From Cladopsammia gracilis (Eukaryota; Cnidaria; Anthozoa; Scleractinia; Dendrophylliidae), in assembly GCA_022457155.1 (NCBI GenBank), contig JAJGOT010000017.1, positions 2,578,501 to 2,642,500 of the forward strand: 64,000 nt of DNA, given 5' to 3'. Within the stretch, counting starts at the first letter, position 1. Each line of letters begins with the position of its first letter. Position numbers and translations under genes: made by a program. Below, piece by piece: positions 42,687 through 53,600 of the stretch. A model generated the notes under the pieces. It had not been told where the DNA came from. It did not search any database and saw nothing but the letters and a program-made list of their open reading frames with translations.

Positions 42687-43004
42687 GTGCTGCTGAAGGA
42701 TGGTGATTATTTTTGTTTTGACGACATCACAGTAAAAATTAAAGAGCTACCCAACCCAGAACGGGAAATGATAAAAGAAGTTATCACGTTATGTAAGCTG
42801 ATTCTCGTAAATCCAGCAACCAGTGCAGCCGGTGAAAGATCCTTTTCGACTGCCCGGAGGCTAAAAACATGACTCCGTTCAAGAATGAACCAGGAACGAT
42901 TTAGTAACCTGACAGTTGTAAACATACACAAAGAAAGAACGGACAGGCTTTCCACCATTGACATCGCAAACGAATTTACCAACCGCCACAAAAAGAAAGC
43001 GTAA
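42687..43004 (+). pseudogene. hAT transposase C-terminal dimerisation domain fragment
   Basis: In one frame: LCKLILVNPATSAAGERSFS then TARRLKT, a stop at 42,870-42,872 where a tryptophan codon is expected (TGA for TGG), then LRSRMNQERFSNLTVVNIHK and further to a natural stop at 43,002-43,004. The NPATSAAGERSFS block is the hallmark of the hAT family dimerisation region. The catalytic domain upstream is absent, so the fragment is inactive. Confidence 0.8.
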
Positions 43005-43115
43005 TTTTGGCACTTTTTGCGTAAATGATGTACAGTAACTTTAATATCATTCACTAAATTATTTTCAGTTACCGTTTTGTTTTGCCGTGTAAATATTTTG
43101 AATGAATAATTAAAC

Positions 43116-43261
43116 AATTATTGAACTCGGCTTTCGTATGATATGAAGATATACAGATCTCGGAGGGTGTTATCCACCGGGCTCAAGCCTTCGGCTTTGG
43201 CGGATAACCCCCTCGATCTGCATAACTCTTCCATATCATACTCAGCCTCGTGCAATAATTG
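43116..43261. repeat. Long imperfect hairpin in the hAT interior
   Basis: Left arm about 43,116-43,183, right arm 43,195-43,261, sharing CAATTATTG, ATATCATA, AGATCG(A)GG and GTTATCC(GCC) blocks in inverted order. MITE-like. Confidence 0.55.
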
Positions 43262-43885
43262 CTGAGGAATTATACAGCGTTGAGTTCAAGGCAGCTCAAG
43301 CAAAATCGTTGGATTTCTGGCTTATTTATAGTAATTAAAGGTTGATATCAGTAGCATAACATAACAATCTATGATATTTCAATTCAGTGATGGTGAATTT
43401 TCAGACCCGAAAGCAACATCACTGAAGATGTGGAAAAAAATCAATAGTTTTATCGTTATAATAGCATTCTCCGTCACTTTAGAGAAATTGAATAGAAATC
43501 CACAAGCATGCCCCCACCCCCGCCCACGAAAAAAAATTCCTTCACGCATTCTTCTTTAGCCCCCCCACTCGAAAACTTGCTGCGCGGTCCCTGCGATGTG
43601 ACACTTATTTGCCACCTTTTATACTTTTCCTCTAAGGAGTGTATCTTTAAAGGATTTGCCTTTCTTTAAAAAACATCATGGGTGGTTCTTTATAGATTTG
43701 TCGTAGCAGTGGTTGATTCCGTATTGTGTGCCATTTTGACATTAAAATTTGTTTGAGATTTGGCACTGATGGCCGGTATTGTGCCACAAAGGGCGGAATT
43801 TCTTTTTGTGTTTTCTCGTCCTGTTTAACCACATTTTTCCTTTCTTTGAATTTCATTTTTGATAGAGTTTTCTCTGTCGATTGTA

Positions 43886-44087
43886 TTCTCTATTTTCGAC
43901 TGATTGCCCATAACACACTTTGTTTGCCCCTCCCCCCCCCCCCCCCCCCCAAATTTTGCATAAACTATTGTTTTGAAATGCCCTTGGGAATATGCAGTTC
44001 CCCCAAGAGCATTTACAAAACAATAGTTTATGCAAAATTTGGGGGGCAAACTAAGTATATTATGGGCAATTCGGAAATAGAGAATGG
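43886..44087. repeat. Long hairpin with poly-C/poly-G arms
   Basis: Arms include TTTGCATAAACTATTGTTTT and its complement, the TTGCCCATAA/TTATGGGCAA pair and TCTCTATTT/AAATAGAGA outermost. Frames of 60-75 codons on both arms are by-products of the inverted repeat. Confidence 0.65.
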
Positions 44088-44099
44088 AATATGCGCTGT

Positions 44100-45375
44100 G
44101 TGGAGTGCGGAGTGCAGACTGTGAAAAACGAGGAGTATGGAAAACGCGGGGTGTGAAAATGAGGATTGTGGAAAATGAGGATTACATATTTTTCGTAAAA
44201 ACGTAAAATATAAGGTAAAACTGAACTAAAGAATTTTTTTCTACGTGGCAACTTTTGCAAGTTTTCAGTGAAATTCACAATCTCCGATATAAATGCCGGA
44301 ATCAGTGTTGTTATCTCAAGAGTTGGTATTTTCATACATGCATACAGAGAACAGCCTATAATTCTCTTAACTGCAGATATTTATACTTAAATCATATTGT
44401 TATAGCATTTCAGATTGGTGAAAATCCAGCACTCTGTAAATGGACTGCTCAATAAAAACAAGTCCGTATAACATTGGGTTTTTGCGCTAAAAATGAAAGA
44501 AGTTAGGATGATAATAAATGTTCGTAAAGTCAGCGCTGTAAACCAATGCCCCGGTACTTGGAGATCACTATTTGATTTGTGATCGGAAACAGTTCCCTAA
44601 TAGAAAGAGTCACCTTCAGTAATTCTTCCAAACACGCACATTTTCCACTTTCAAGTATTATATAAAATTGCCATGAAATTGCAAATTCTCCCTAGTAACA
44701 TTTTCCAGACAGCCCTGAATTGAAGCAGTGGTAATTGAGCAATGCACATTGCCCAAACGCTATGCAAACAATGTCGTCGCAGATTTCGAAACGAAAGAAT
44801 GCCGGCGCGGCTTCAAAACGTGCTCTATCTACTCAAAATGATACTGCTGCAGAATTAAGTTCGAAAATTTGTAATGGTATGAAATGTATGCATGTATGAA
44901 AATACCAACTCTTTTGAGATAACAACACTGAAATTTCACCTGGTGGATTCCACTAAAATTCCTATTTATTTATTTATTTATTTATTTAAATTCCGGCATT
45001 TATATAGAGTGTTTTCACTCACGTGACGGGCGGCCATATTGGAGTGCTAAAACAATAGCAAATGCTTGAATAAGAATAGAGACAAAGTCCCATAGGTTTC
45101 GTTTGGGACACCAATATGGCCGCCATTTCATTGTTTTGGGACATATTTTTTGACATATATGGCCGCCGTGACGTCACGTGAAAACACTCTATGGAGATTG
45201 TGAATTTCAAAACTTGCAAAAGTTGCCTTGTAGAAAAAAAAATAGTTTAGTTTTACCTTATATTTTGTTTTTCCTCAAAAATACGTATTTCACATTTTCC
45301 CCACTCCTCATATTTCATACTCCTCGTTTTCCACACTCCGCGTTTTTCACACTCCGCACTCCGCAATTCGCACCC
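44100..45375. repeat. Large inverted repeat with nested MITE in the right arm
   Basis: 44,100-44,345 is matched in reverse complement by 44,885-45,005 plus 45,190-45,375: shared TTATCTCAAGAGTTGGTATTT, CCGGCATTTATAT, TTGCAAAAGTTGCC-like and ACACTCCGC blocks. The right arm is interrupted by a 183-bp MITE. Such structure suggests a foldback element or two MITE copies in opposite orientation. Confidence 0.6.
45007..45189. mobile_element. MITE with GAGTGTTTTCACGTGACG-like termini and TA flanks
   Basis: Begins GAGTGTTTTCACTCACGTGA and ends with ACGTCACGTGAAAACACTC, flanked by TA on both sides. Comparison with the uninterrupted left arm of the surrounding inverted repeat confirms it as an insertion. 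Tc1/mariner-type TA duplication. Confidence 0.7.
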
Positions 45376-47210
45376 CACATATTCCATACAACCATCTCTA
45401 TCAGATTTCGTGGGTAACCCCTATGTTGTAGGCGTGTTTTGAAGTTTTTTTTAATTTTACATTTTGAAGTTTGGTGTGATGGAGGGCCTTCGTCATGGTC
45501 CGCGCGCTGTTCTCCGATAAAGAAAATTTTTATTTGGCTCCTCAACACTTACTCAAAAGCGGATAAATTTACCAAACTAAACTGTCTACTGCTGTTTACA
45601 GTAAACAAACACCGAGGTCGTAATGCATTAGCCCGCGGAAATCGCGTCTCGTCCGTTAAAAACTGCGACTTGTCACGCAAAAAAAAAAGTATTTTGGAAG
45701 CGGGATCGGGATGACACGTTCGAAGCAAGCGGGATGGCGGGATGAAGGAAAAACAGTGGCGGGAAGCGGGATTGGGAAACCCTATTTTAGACCCTCTTAT
45801 ATCGAAAGCCATGTACCACTGGAAAAGTGCCTCCCAATCAGAAGTAAACAAGGGCTGATGGAAATGTACCCAGAATGCTTTAACGGTACATTAGGGTGTT
45901 TTGACGATTACACGTACACTGTATCACATCAGCAGGCTGGTCCTGAAGTGCCACCTGTGGTTCATGCACTCCGTAAAATTCCTATTGAGCTAAGAGGCAA
46001 ACTGGCAAACTACAAGCAGAATTAGGTGAAATTTAGAGCCAAGGTACCATCGCAAGAGTAACACAACCCACATACTGGGTAAACTATCTAGTTATTAGAG
46101 AAAAAGGAAATGGACGACTCCGTTTATCCCAAAGACCTGAACAAGGCGATCAAAAGAGAGCACCATCCGATCCCTACCCTCGAGGAGATAACACCGAAGC
46201 TAACGTGAGCACAATTTTTCAGCAACCTCGATGGATACTGGAATGTCAAACTGGATAAAGAATACTCGTATCTAACAACATTCAACACACTATTCCGCCG
46301 ATTCCGTTTCCTTAGGATGCCATTTGGCCTACGCATGAGTCAAGACATCTTTCAATTCAAGATTGACGAAACATACCGTAATTGCGATGGAGCCATCGGA
46401 ATCGCAGTTGACATTACTGTCTATGGAAAGAATGATAAAGAACATAACTTACACCAACATGCAACTATGGAACGTACCAGGAAAGCCGGCATTAAGCGTA
46501 GTGACGAGAAGCGTGTCATCAAAACAAAGGAGTGCAATTTTTTCGGAATGCTTTACACACCAAATGGCGTAAAGCCTAGCCCAGACAAAATCAGGGCCAT
46601 ATAAGGAATGGAAAGACCCAAAGACAAGAAGGAGCTTCACACTTTCTTGGGGATGGAAACCTATATATTAAGCTCATTCATCCCCAAGTTAGCTGACCAT
46701 GCACTCCCTGGGAAGATCTATCAAGAGTCAAGGGTATTTTAGGAACTGGCTTAAGACGAGACAGGACAACCAGAATCCTGGGCTACATAAGGACCAAGCC
46801 ATCAGCATAAAGGATCCCGTGGGAAAGACGTAGAATCCCACTAAGGCCATGGATCAGGGAGATACATCCCAGTCTAATATTGTGGAAACCGAAATCGGTG
46901 CCCAGTTGCGAAGGAACAGGATCCTTAACCCAAGCAGTTCACCCAACAACGTAGTAAACAACTCGTCGGGCAATACCCCACAAGGAAGTACATCCACGCA
47001 CGGGATTCAAGCACCGGAAAGGCTTAACCTTTGACTGTTATTTGAGTAGATATTAGATGCGACACACGAATGCAAGATAGCAAATTCTATTTCAATGACT
47101 TCATTCTTTTACAATACGTTTAGGATGTTTATGATCACGAGCAGAACTCTTTTTTTCCGTCTCCTAGCTAGTGCATATTGTTTGGTTAAGAGAAGAGGAA
47201 GTAACATTTA

Positions 47211-47364
47211 AGAATTGGTTCATGCTTAGCGTGCGTATATCTAGTTATGGATACACGCTGGAAGTTTGGAGAGCACGAGAGAAGCATAAGAGTTGCTCTC
47301 CAAACTTCCCAAGTGCATCCATAACTCGATAGATGCACAGCTAAATGCATGAACCATTTCTTTT
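47211..47364. repeat. Long hairpin, MITE-like
   Basis: AAGAATTGGTTCATGCTTAG through GGAAGTTTGGAGAGCA is mirrored after a short loop by TGCTCTCCAAACTTCC through GCATGAACCATTTCTT. Arms about 65 bases. Confidence 0.65.
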
Positions 47365-47492
47365 ATAACATAGCGAAAGGAAAAGATATAAAGAAATATT
47401 GATCGCATTCGCACTGAACGAAAAATGACGCGAAAATTCTTGCCGCGTATCGCAGTTCACCTTGGCGAAGCTGAATGAAAGTTCACCTTTAC

Positions 47493-47520
47493 CTTGGCAA
47501 AGCTGTTCAAACCGCTTGAT
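47493..47520 (-). CDS. Possible 28-nt juxtamembrane micro-exon of the RTK gene
   Basis: TTTTTTCCAG precedes and GTAAAG follows 28 nt whose frame continues from the transmembrane exon (split Arg codon) as SSGLNSFAK. The next coding segment needs at least one more exon before the N-lobe exon, because the phases do not match directly. A second similar donor region (AGCTTCGCCAAG|GTGAAC) lies 35 bases downstream on the minus strand, a local duplication. Tentative. Confidence 0.3.
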
Positions 47521-48705
47521 CTGGAAAAAAACGAACAAGAACAATTTTCTGAAGATGTCTTCTAATAATTGGCTTTGAAATATGGTATATGCTTTGTTAC
47601 TTTGAAAATGTTCGGCTAAACATTGTTTGAAACGGATTGGAACCGAAAAATCTCCGACACTACGTGGCTGTAGGAACTGAAACGAGCAAGTTTTTAGAGC
47701 CCACGCCCGTCATGTTTCATGGTCATGGCTAGCGGAATGTTTCGCAGGCGCGCGTCCGTAACATGTGTGTCCGAGCGAGCGAGCGTTGGGCAGGATAAGT
47801 TCGCGAGCGCGTATAACGTAGCAAAACATACACTTATGACGTCACACAACATTCGAGATCTTAGCAATTTTGAAACCAAAACGAGGCTTTGTTTTTCGCG
47901 CGGCTACATGGCCGATGTCACATCACTGCTACAGTAAACACTCTTTTGTGTTTAGCGGAGAAAAGGGGTCGCAAAGTCGTTTTCCCCCGCATTTTTTTGC
48001 GGTTTCCTACGCAAGACAGGGATACTAATTAAAGGATACACAGAAGCCTCTATAGTGAAAAAAGAAGAGCTTTCAGGGATAAAATCTTGCGTCTTTATCA
48101 ATGCGTCTTTATCAATGCTGGAGCAATATAAATGCAGGGAGATGTTTGTTTTACGGATTTCATAACCGAAGAAGCGTAGATTTAAATAATTTCCAGGCAG
48201 TCGAGGGACTTAAAGGTAAAACAAATTATATTTTTCGATGGGAGTTTATGTTGTGATTGACTTTTTCTTTGTGTTCTCGTTAGTTTTGGAATATTGTTTT
48301 TAAAACGTGCTTAAATTCATTCGTATCAATTTCTCGAATTTCATCGAAGACAGATCGGTCTCGATGCGATATAAATGGTACGCGTTTTGCTTTCATTCGT
48401 TAAATAGTTTGAAAAGCGATTTTACGTAAACAAAACAAGACTTGAATTTTAGAGTTCTATCTTCACTCGCGTCGCCTTATGCAAAATAATGTTTGTGTAT
48501 GTTTTGCAATTTTGATTTCCAGATCAGTTTCTCTGGCAATTTTTGATACGCAACAGTTGTTTTGTGAACTTTTGTACGGTGTAAATGTACTGTGCAGACG
48601 GTCGCGTAATACTGTTTTTGAGAATTGCTAAAAATGAAAAATAGGCCGGTCGTAAGCTTGTGATCAGCTTTCTGTTCAAAGAGCTACGCTGTTAGGCTCA
48701 GCCTA

Positions 48706-48776
<71 letters not shown>

Positions 48777-50076
48777 TTTCGCATCACGGGCTGTTGTGTG
48801 CAAGTTTTGTCGAACTCAGTCAGCTCAGTGGAGAAATGGTTTATGAACTGAAACGGAGACTCGCTGTGCAGCCCAAACGCCATTGTTAATTGAAGAGAGA
48901 ACAACTTTTGTTTTCAGTATTGATTGACTTCGGACTTGAAATGTGTGGACTAAAGATGCGGGTTCTTTAGCGAATGGTTCATGTCAAAACAACAACAAGA
49001 ACTATTCAACTCTCTTAAACTTGTAAACTTAATTTTCTGGAAAGCTGGGTGCTAAAGCAAGGGACTAAAAAGCTACATCGAGTGCAGGTAACGTTAATTT
49101 GAGTCAAAATGTATGAATTTTTGTAAGACTGCCTTCATTGTAGTTTTTTCAAATCGGATAGCTTTTCGCTCTGTTTCCAATTATACAATTGCGTATAACA
49201 TTCTAATACAATCGTGTTCAATTATACAATGCGTAGTGTTCAATTATAGTGTTCAATTATACAATGTATACAATTATACAATGCGCTGTCACGCTAACAC
49301 ATGAAAGATATAAACTAGGTTTATTCATCAAAGGGCTCCAAATGCGAAATATCTATAAGCTTATAGTTGTTCATATTCGTTTACAGCAAATTAGTTATTG
49401 TTATCGCTGGATTCACGTTGTTCTTGTTACGCATGCATTCGTGACAAAACTAATTTAAAACATTACGTGACAAAAGATAACAGCCGATGGAAGGAGTGAG
49501 TGAATAAGTGCGTGAGCGATCATGTGAGTTGGTGAGTGCTCATTTGCATAATATCTATCTCCGTTACCGATAACCCGTTCATTGCGTATTCACGGGTTAA
49601 AAAATAACATTAATAAGCTAGGTTTTTTTGACATTTTGATAAGTCAATGGCAATAAATTGGCACTTGAGGTTTGATTTGTGAAGACCTTTGTTTCCACCC
49701 GGATATTTACGATGCTGTTCTGTTCTGTTGTAATGTATTGTTTCTTTTGAGCTTAATCAGCCGTATTGTTCAAAAGTGTTTGTATAATCATAGGCAATGC
49801 TTAATTAGCATATACCTAATTCAATAAAGGTTGCTTTCGCAATTGGTCTTTGGTAACTGGGCATTGGCATATTTGGGCATACATATAAGAATCGAGTAAG
49901 AAACACAATGCAATGCTTTCTGTAACTTCCGCGTTGCTAAATTACAGAGAATGCATGGGGGGAAATATATTTAGCAGGGCCCCTCTGCATATCAATGACG
50001 TTGCTGAATGGGCCACCCAAACTAAATAAAGTTTACTACTTCGACTACTTGTCTAAATATCAAAAACCAAACCTAC
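47521..50076. other. RTK intron; microsatellite and non-coding
   Basis: A CpG-rich stretch at 47,745-47,825 (GCGCGCGTCC, GAGCGAGCGAGCG), an (AT)n tract at 48,710-48,772 and repeated CAATTATACAATG units at 49,180-49,285. No conserved frame found. Confidence 0.45.
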
Positions 50077-50197
50077 CTCTTTCCTGAACCCTTTGTCTTC
50101 TTTTTGCAATGCAAGATATAAACAACCAGCAGGACAGTTCCCAAGATTAAGACTAAACCAACAAAGGCAAAGATTGCGATAATCCACTCTGAAAGAC
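50077..50197 (-). CDS. RTK gene, transmembrane exon
   Basis: 121 nt between ATTTCAG and a GTAGGT donor. Encodes LSEWIIAIFAFVGLVLILGT followed by VLLVVYILHC and a basic stop-transfer segment KKKTKGSGKR, a clear single-pass membrane helix with cytoplasmic positive charges. Same strand and order as the kinase exons, so it is inferred to be the membrane segment of the RTK. Extracellular exons are not recognised in the window; the region to the right is filled by transposons. Confidence 0.75.
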
Positions 50198-50319
50198 CTG
50201 AAATATTAGAACAAATTATTTGTTGTAATTAGCTCCATTTTAAGCCACTGTTTTGGTTTTGGAATTGGGCCTCGTGCTTTGTAGAATATCCTGGCATTTC
50301 AAGCTCTACTTTCTGTCCT

Positions 50320-52000
50320 TGAGTTTTTACCGTATTTCCTCGGGCGCTTATTTAAAATTTCGGCCAAAAAAAGGGGGAGCTTATTTTAAGGGGCGCTTAA
50401 AGGTAGGTGCTTATTAAGTTTTTCTTTCAACGAACTGTAATTTTATTTTGGCTGAATCTTCATATGAAAAAAATCTACAACATCCATGTAAACGTAACTT
50501 CAACGTGAATGGTTTTCGTTTGTTAAAGCAGCGGCTGGTAATCGAGCATACCGTAGTCCCAATATACACTTTATGAACAGATATATCGGTATGCATGTTT
50601 AAAAACATCGATTATCTAGTCATCCTCGATGTCATTCTCTTCAATGATATGTGGATCGTCATACATGTATTCCAATTGACCTATTAGGCCTTCAAAGGGA
50701 TCCTTCTTTTTCTCTCAAGGGAACTTGTGTAAAGCCTTGAGTTCGTATACTCCTGCTGCACAAGGCTGATTGGGTTTTACACAATGGACAAGATGGTCTT
50801 CGCTGCCGTCAGTAGCGACCACCAATCCGCAATGATTGAAGGAATTGATTGTGAGTTTTTATCGAGGTCTCCCACGAAGCCAGTATCCAGTCGACCAGGG
50901 TCTTTCTAGGTGGGCCTCTTATATTTTCACTGGCATTGAACTCGTGGATTCCACCTGCCATCCATTCATCGCACTTCTTTGTCTCTGTTGCATTTGTTTT
51001 GAATTAAGTATTCTAGGAGACACCCGGCGCTTGAATGTTCTTTGTCAAGCCACCAGGAATGAGGGCTGCACCAATCTCTGCTTTGGCACAATTCTTCAGT
51101 AACAACGTCAGTTGTGTGACAACGGAAAGAATCCCATGCTAATAAGCGCTGGTCAAATAAACGTCTCCCCAGTCCTTCGTAAGGTCGGCATTCAACTAGG
51201 CATTTGCTGACGATGCAATGTAACACTTTCTTTTGTATTCGTCATTAAGCTACTTTACCTCGCGCTTGGCTCCAATAAATACAATAATGGGCTTCAGCTT
51301 TGCTCCGTCGGTTTTTCCGGCAAGGCAAACTGAGATTCTCACCTTTTCGCGTCCTGTTGACTGAGTGCCTGTGCTGTCTACAGTTGTATCTGATTAGCAA
51401 TAACATTACAATCAATATATTCGTGCCTCATTTTAAGTCGCCTGACATGCAAAATATAAGCAATAAGCTTGTCCACTTGGTCTGCTGGATCTCACTGTGC
51501 CTGCGTTGTTTTTCTTCCAAGACTTCGAAGACCATTTCTTCTCATGAAATTTTTAAGCTATCCTTTGCTGGCGTTGAAATCAGAACATGTGCCGCTTTTA
51601 CGGCCCTTCTCCTCATGTATAAACTTTGCTTTTGCCATTAGTTTTCTTGACACCATAAAGCCCCGAGATCAATCTTCTTTCGTAAATTCATCCAAGCAAC
51701 TGGTCCTCTATTTCTGTGTCTAGGGGTTTAAGGAAACTTCCTTCAATCCTCTTCCTCTTTGCGCCATTTGTTTCCTGGACTTGTGCTTTGAGCATCTCCC
51801 TCTTACGTCGTCACTTCCAGATTCGCTTTCGGTCCACTTTAAATTTGTCATGATCAACTGCCATGGTGTTGTTGTTTTTCTCGGCATATTCAATCGCTTC
51901 AATCTTGTATGACAAAGGGTAATGTTTGATTTTCTTCCCTTGTGAGAGGTAACTGATGATTCTTCCATATCGTCCAGTTGAATTCTACACAAGATGATAA
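50320..52000 (-). pseudogene. Pogo/Tigger-like (DDE) transposase remnant
   Basis: Minus-strand fragments in several frames: an HTH-like start with NTMAVDHDKFKVDRKRIWK near 51,800-51,900, an LLGWMNLRKKI segment near 51,680, TDGAKLKPIIVFIGAKRE near 51,270 and RRLFDQRLLAWDSFRCH near 51,120, then IPGGLTKNIQAP and DEWMAGGIHEF. These are hallmarks of the pogo/Tigger-type DDE endonuclease. More than five frame breaks; inactive. A terminus-like ACCGTATTTCCTCGGGCGCT lies at about 50,330, similar to the MITE at 7,188-7,451. Confidence 0.7.
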
Positions 52001-52294
52001 CTGGCGCACGTTGCCGGTTTCGTTTTACAGATTGAAAATCATTTGTCATAATCTGATAACGTCACTAGCGGAACACGTACAGTATGCTATCGTTTCTTGC
52101 TTTTACAAATTCTATAGTCTTGTGTGCAATACGACAAAATGTGACCTTTTTAGTACTCAACTCATTCAGCCGTTGTCGTGCGAGAGGACCGCCTCGTACT
52201 CAGTCATGGCTCGCGTAAAAGCGCGTAAACTCTGCCATTTTGACTTGGCAGAAAGCATACAGGACTGAATTTACTAGCGTAATCCGCGGACATC

Positions 52295-52780
52295 ATGTTT
52301 ATAACGCTGAGTGGAAACGTTATTTGCTTGAAAGACTACAGGGAAGAAGACAAGAAGTATGAAGAAAACGCAATTGGAAGTTTAAGCATGTGTATGGTGC
52401 TGACAGTTTATGGTGCTGACGTTCCGATTGAGGTATCATTCATTATCAACTGCTTTCTTCAAGCGAATCCCAATAACTTTATGATAATAGAAATGACTAG
52501 TCCTCGAAGAATTGAGAATGGTCTAGTTATGTCTGGGAAGTTTACGGCATTTACAAAGAGCGCGGCAATAGGACAAAAATTAAAAGAGCAGATAATGCAT
52601 ATAAAAGAACTCTGCAAACACATGGAGATAGAAGTAACTGGAAGTTACTTAACGGAAAATAAACTGTTCTCCAACATATATATGATATGTAGTAACAGTC
52701 ATTATGTACAGCGGCCTTGCCCATCACACGCATGTTCATTAAATCAGTTCTCTTGCATCAGCCATGTTGTATTTCACTAG
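52295..52780 (+). CDS. Hypothetical ORF upstream of the second gypsy element
   Basis: 161 codons from ATG, without a recognised domain. The middle (MVLTVYGADVPIEVSFIINC, then KLKEQIMHIKELCKHMEIEV) looks protein-like, but the last 35 codons run into sequence that precedes the gypsy gag and resembles untranslated leader or LTR. Most likely a fragment of a transposon or chance ORF. Confidence 0.2.
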   Translation: MFITLSGNVICLKDYREEDKKYEENAIGSLSMCMVLTVYGADVPIEVSFIINCFLQANPNNFMIIEMTSPRRIENGLVMSGKFTAFTKSAAIGQKLKEQIMHIKELCKHMEIEVTGSYLTENKLFSNIYMICSNSHYVQRPCPSHACSLNQFSCISHVVFH

Positions 52781-52832
52781 TGGTTCTTTTTTCGAAACAT
52801 AACATTCCTTCTGGCGACGAGAATGGTCAATT

Positions 52833-53600
52833 ATGGCAAGTTTAGGGAAGATCGAGGAGTTTAATTCGAATACAAACGCCAATCTTTATTTGGAACGACT
52901 CGACCAATACTTTGTGGGAAATGAGGTCGAGGCCGATTCCTCGACGTCGCATCGTCGTCGAGCCATATTGATTTCAGTTATCGGCGGGAAGACGTACGAC
53001 ATTCTTGCAGACCTGTGTTCACCGGCATCTCCCTCTACGAAAACTTATGCTGAGTTGACGCCTATTCTAAAGAAACAGTTCGCTCCGAAAAAGTTGGTGA
53101 TCTCTGAGCGATACCGTTTTCACACTTTCGTACAAGCAGAACATTCGAGTGTTTCCGCTCAACTTCAGCGTCTTCGGTACGCATTTGATGGAAGCTCTTC
53201 GAGACAGATTCGTTTGTGGTCTACGCAGCACAACCATTCAGAAGAGGCTGGTCTCAGAAGATGTAAACTTCGAGAAAGCTGTCCAGATTACTCAGGGGCT
53301 AGAAGCTGCAGAGAACGACGTTGCTCAGCTTAGCCGGCATGGTTCCAGTTCTAACTGTGCTCAAGTTACATAATGCCTTAGGCGATCGTAACTACAGGTC
53401 ACAATCAAAAGGGAAATGTCAAGCGTCCACAAGACAAGGGTCAACCCTCTTCAAGCAATTAACGGAAATTTATCTGTTTTAGTTGTGGGAAGCAGGGATA
53501 TTTGCGATCCAATTGTAAGTACAGAAATTACACTTGTTACAAATGTGGTAAGGAAGGCCACATTAGTGAAGCCTGTAAAGGCAAAACCACACGATTGTAT
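52833..53600 (+). pseudogene. Gypsy gag with two zinc knuckles, frameshifted
   Basis: MASLGKIEEFNSNTNANLYL opens gag; the frame shifts near 53,165 (continuing in MEALRDRFVCGLRS) and again after 53,370. CCHC knuckles lie near 53,480-53,575, the second clear as CYKCGKEGHISEAC. Gag forms the particle shell of the element. Confidence 0.75.

Larger units (their letters stand above)
41989..45784 (+). mobile_element. hAT-like DNA transposon nested in the gypsy remnant
   Basis: Begins TAGGGTTGGCGGGATGCGGG and ends ...GGGATTGGGAAACCCTA, with imperfect inverted similarity continuing outward to about 41,971 and 45,801. Both ends carry clusters of GCGGGAT/GCGGGAA subterminal repeats (left 41,998-42,160, right 45,700-45,772). 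A hAT C-terminal dimerisation fragment lies at 42,687-43,004. Interior holds poly-C runs (42,430-42,455, 43,927-43,950) and several nested inverted repeats. No 8-bp target duplication could be fixed. Confidence 0.65.
40013..47036 (+). mobile_element. Decayed Ty3/gypsy retrotransposon, heavily interrupted and internally deleted
   Basis: Plus-strand remains lie in order: gag start at 40,051-40,218 (MPTTDPFAQTYTP...), gag continuation to 41,335 with a CYNCGKQHQHYPRNKCPSC zinc knuckle, an aspartic protease with YTGAQNNVV where DTGA is expected (about 41,625), reverse transcriptase at 45,800-46,720 (LPFGL-like RMPFGLRMSQDIFQF), then an abrupt jump to a polar C-terminus at 46,849-47,034. RNase H and integrase are missing. 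Several frameshifts and stops are present. It lies in the RTK intron in opposite orientation to the gene. LTRs were not found. Confidence 0.75.

Noticed and set aside
43825..44049. Overlapping 60-74 codon ORFs with poly-G
   Set aside because: Products of hairpin arms and a poly-C run; no coding bias or domain.
47719..47937. CpG-rich ORF as a host exon
   Set aside because: No splice sites in frame, no domain, opposite strand to the RTK gene.
50836..51641. Plus-strand ORFs over the pogo-like region
   Set aside because: Transposase motifs are on the minus strand; the plus frames are shadows.
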